13,577 bases of DNA, taken from Opitutaceae bacterium (GTDB lineage: Bacteria > Verrucomicrobiota > Verrucomicrobiae > Opitutales > Opitutaceae). Every line of letters starts with the position of its first letter. Within the stretch, counting starts at the first letter, position 1. Positions 13,500-13,577 of the stretch are shown here, piece after piece. The notes beneath the pieces were generated by a model. The model was not told where the DNA came from, made no database searches, and saw only the letters and a program-made list of their open reading frames with translations. The position numbers were made by a program, and so were the translations under genes. The stretch is from positions 1-13,577 of the forward strand of contig JAISAX010000794.1 of the NCBI GenBank assembly GCA_031266495.1, read 5' to 3'.

Positions 13500-13518
13500 C
13501 ACGGCCATCCAAGCCGTG
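13500..13518. repeat. Short hairpin, possibly part of an interspersed repeat
   Basis: CACGGC (13500-13505) pairs with GCCGTG (13513-13518) around a 7-nt loop. It lies upstream of the exported-protein gene and before the terminal G run. It may be part of a REP-like family, which only a genome-wide count could show. Confidence 0.4.
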
Positions 13519-13545
13519 GACTGCGCGCCGCGCCACAAACCGCGT

Positions 13546-13570
13546 GGGGGGGGGGGGGGGGGGGGGGGGG
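13546..13570. repeat. Poly-G tract (G25)
   Basis: Twenty-five consecutive G residues, seven bases before the end of the window. The length is extreme and the position at the edge makes an assembly or sequencing artefact possible. Similar long G runs occur inside the window with unique sequence on both sides. Confidence 0.7.
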
Positions 13571-13577
13571 CGGGCGG

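Overview
The window looks like chromosomal DNA of a high-GC Verrucomicrobiota bacterium, most likely order Opitutales (Opitutaceae-like). This rests on protein style, not on a database match. The signs are a LacI regulator with the hinge variant RPDPALSALAAYR, a pseudopilin with the RRGFTLIELLTVIAI leader, a PEP-CTERM-type exported protein with autotransporter-associated beta-strand repeats, large secreted glycoside hydrolases, and few visible Shine-Dalgarno sites.

Layout. 1-382 has no convincing gene; it holds G tracts and a 185-bp imperfect inverted repeat. 383-1798 (-) encodes an uncharacterised cytoplasmic protein. It is divergent from a LacI-family regulator (2040-3023, +) across a short region with an operator-like palindrome and 9-bp and 7-bp tandem arrays. 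After a REP-like hairpin pair comes a second LacI-family regulator (3342-4496, +) with a basic N-terminal extension. It converges on, and overlaps, an SGNH/GDSL esterase-like gene (4436-5683, -). The esterase is divergent from a 1393-residue secreted GH42-like hydrolase (5851-10032, +), which is followed by an uncharacterised alpha-helical protein (10104-11174, +). Facing these are a pseudopilin (11330-11968, -) and, upstream of it, an exported beta-strand-repeat protein with a PEP-CTERM-like tail (12070-13380, -).

How it may work together. The esterase, hydrolase and two LacI-type regulators suggest a small polysaccharide-utilisation locus: the hydrolase acts outside the cytoplasm, the esterase removes ester groups, and the regulators sense released sugars. 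The same palindrome (core TTCAAACGTTTGAA) lies in the esterase/hydrolase divergent promoter and just upstream of the PEP-CTERM-like gene. This suggests that one LacI-family protein controls both the degradative genes and a surface protein.

The most unusual feature is the density of simple-sequence DNA. Heptamer arrays abut two start codons and a degenerate one lies inside the hydrolase gene. Nonamer arrays lie between genes and inside a signal peptide. Homopolymeric G/C tracts reach 25 bases, and a C12 run sits inside a regulator gene. These are candidates for length-variable (phase-variable) control, though some long G runs could be assembly artefacts.
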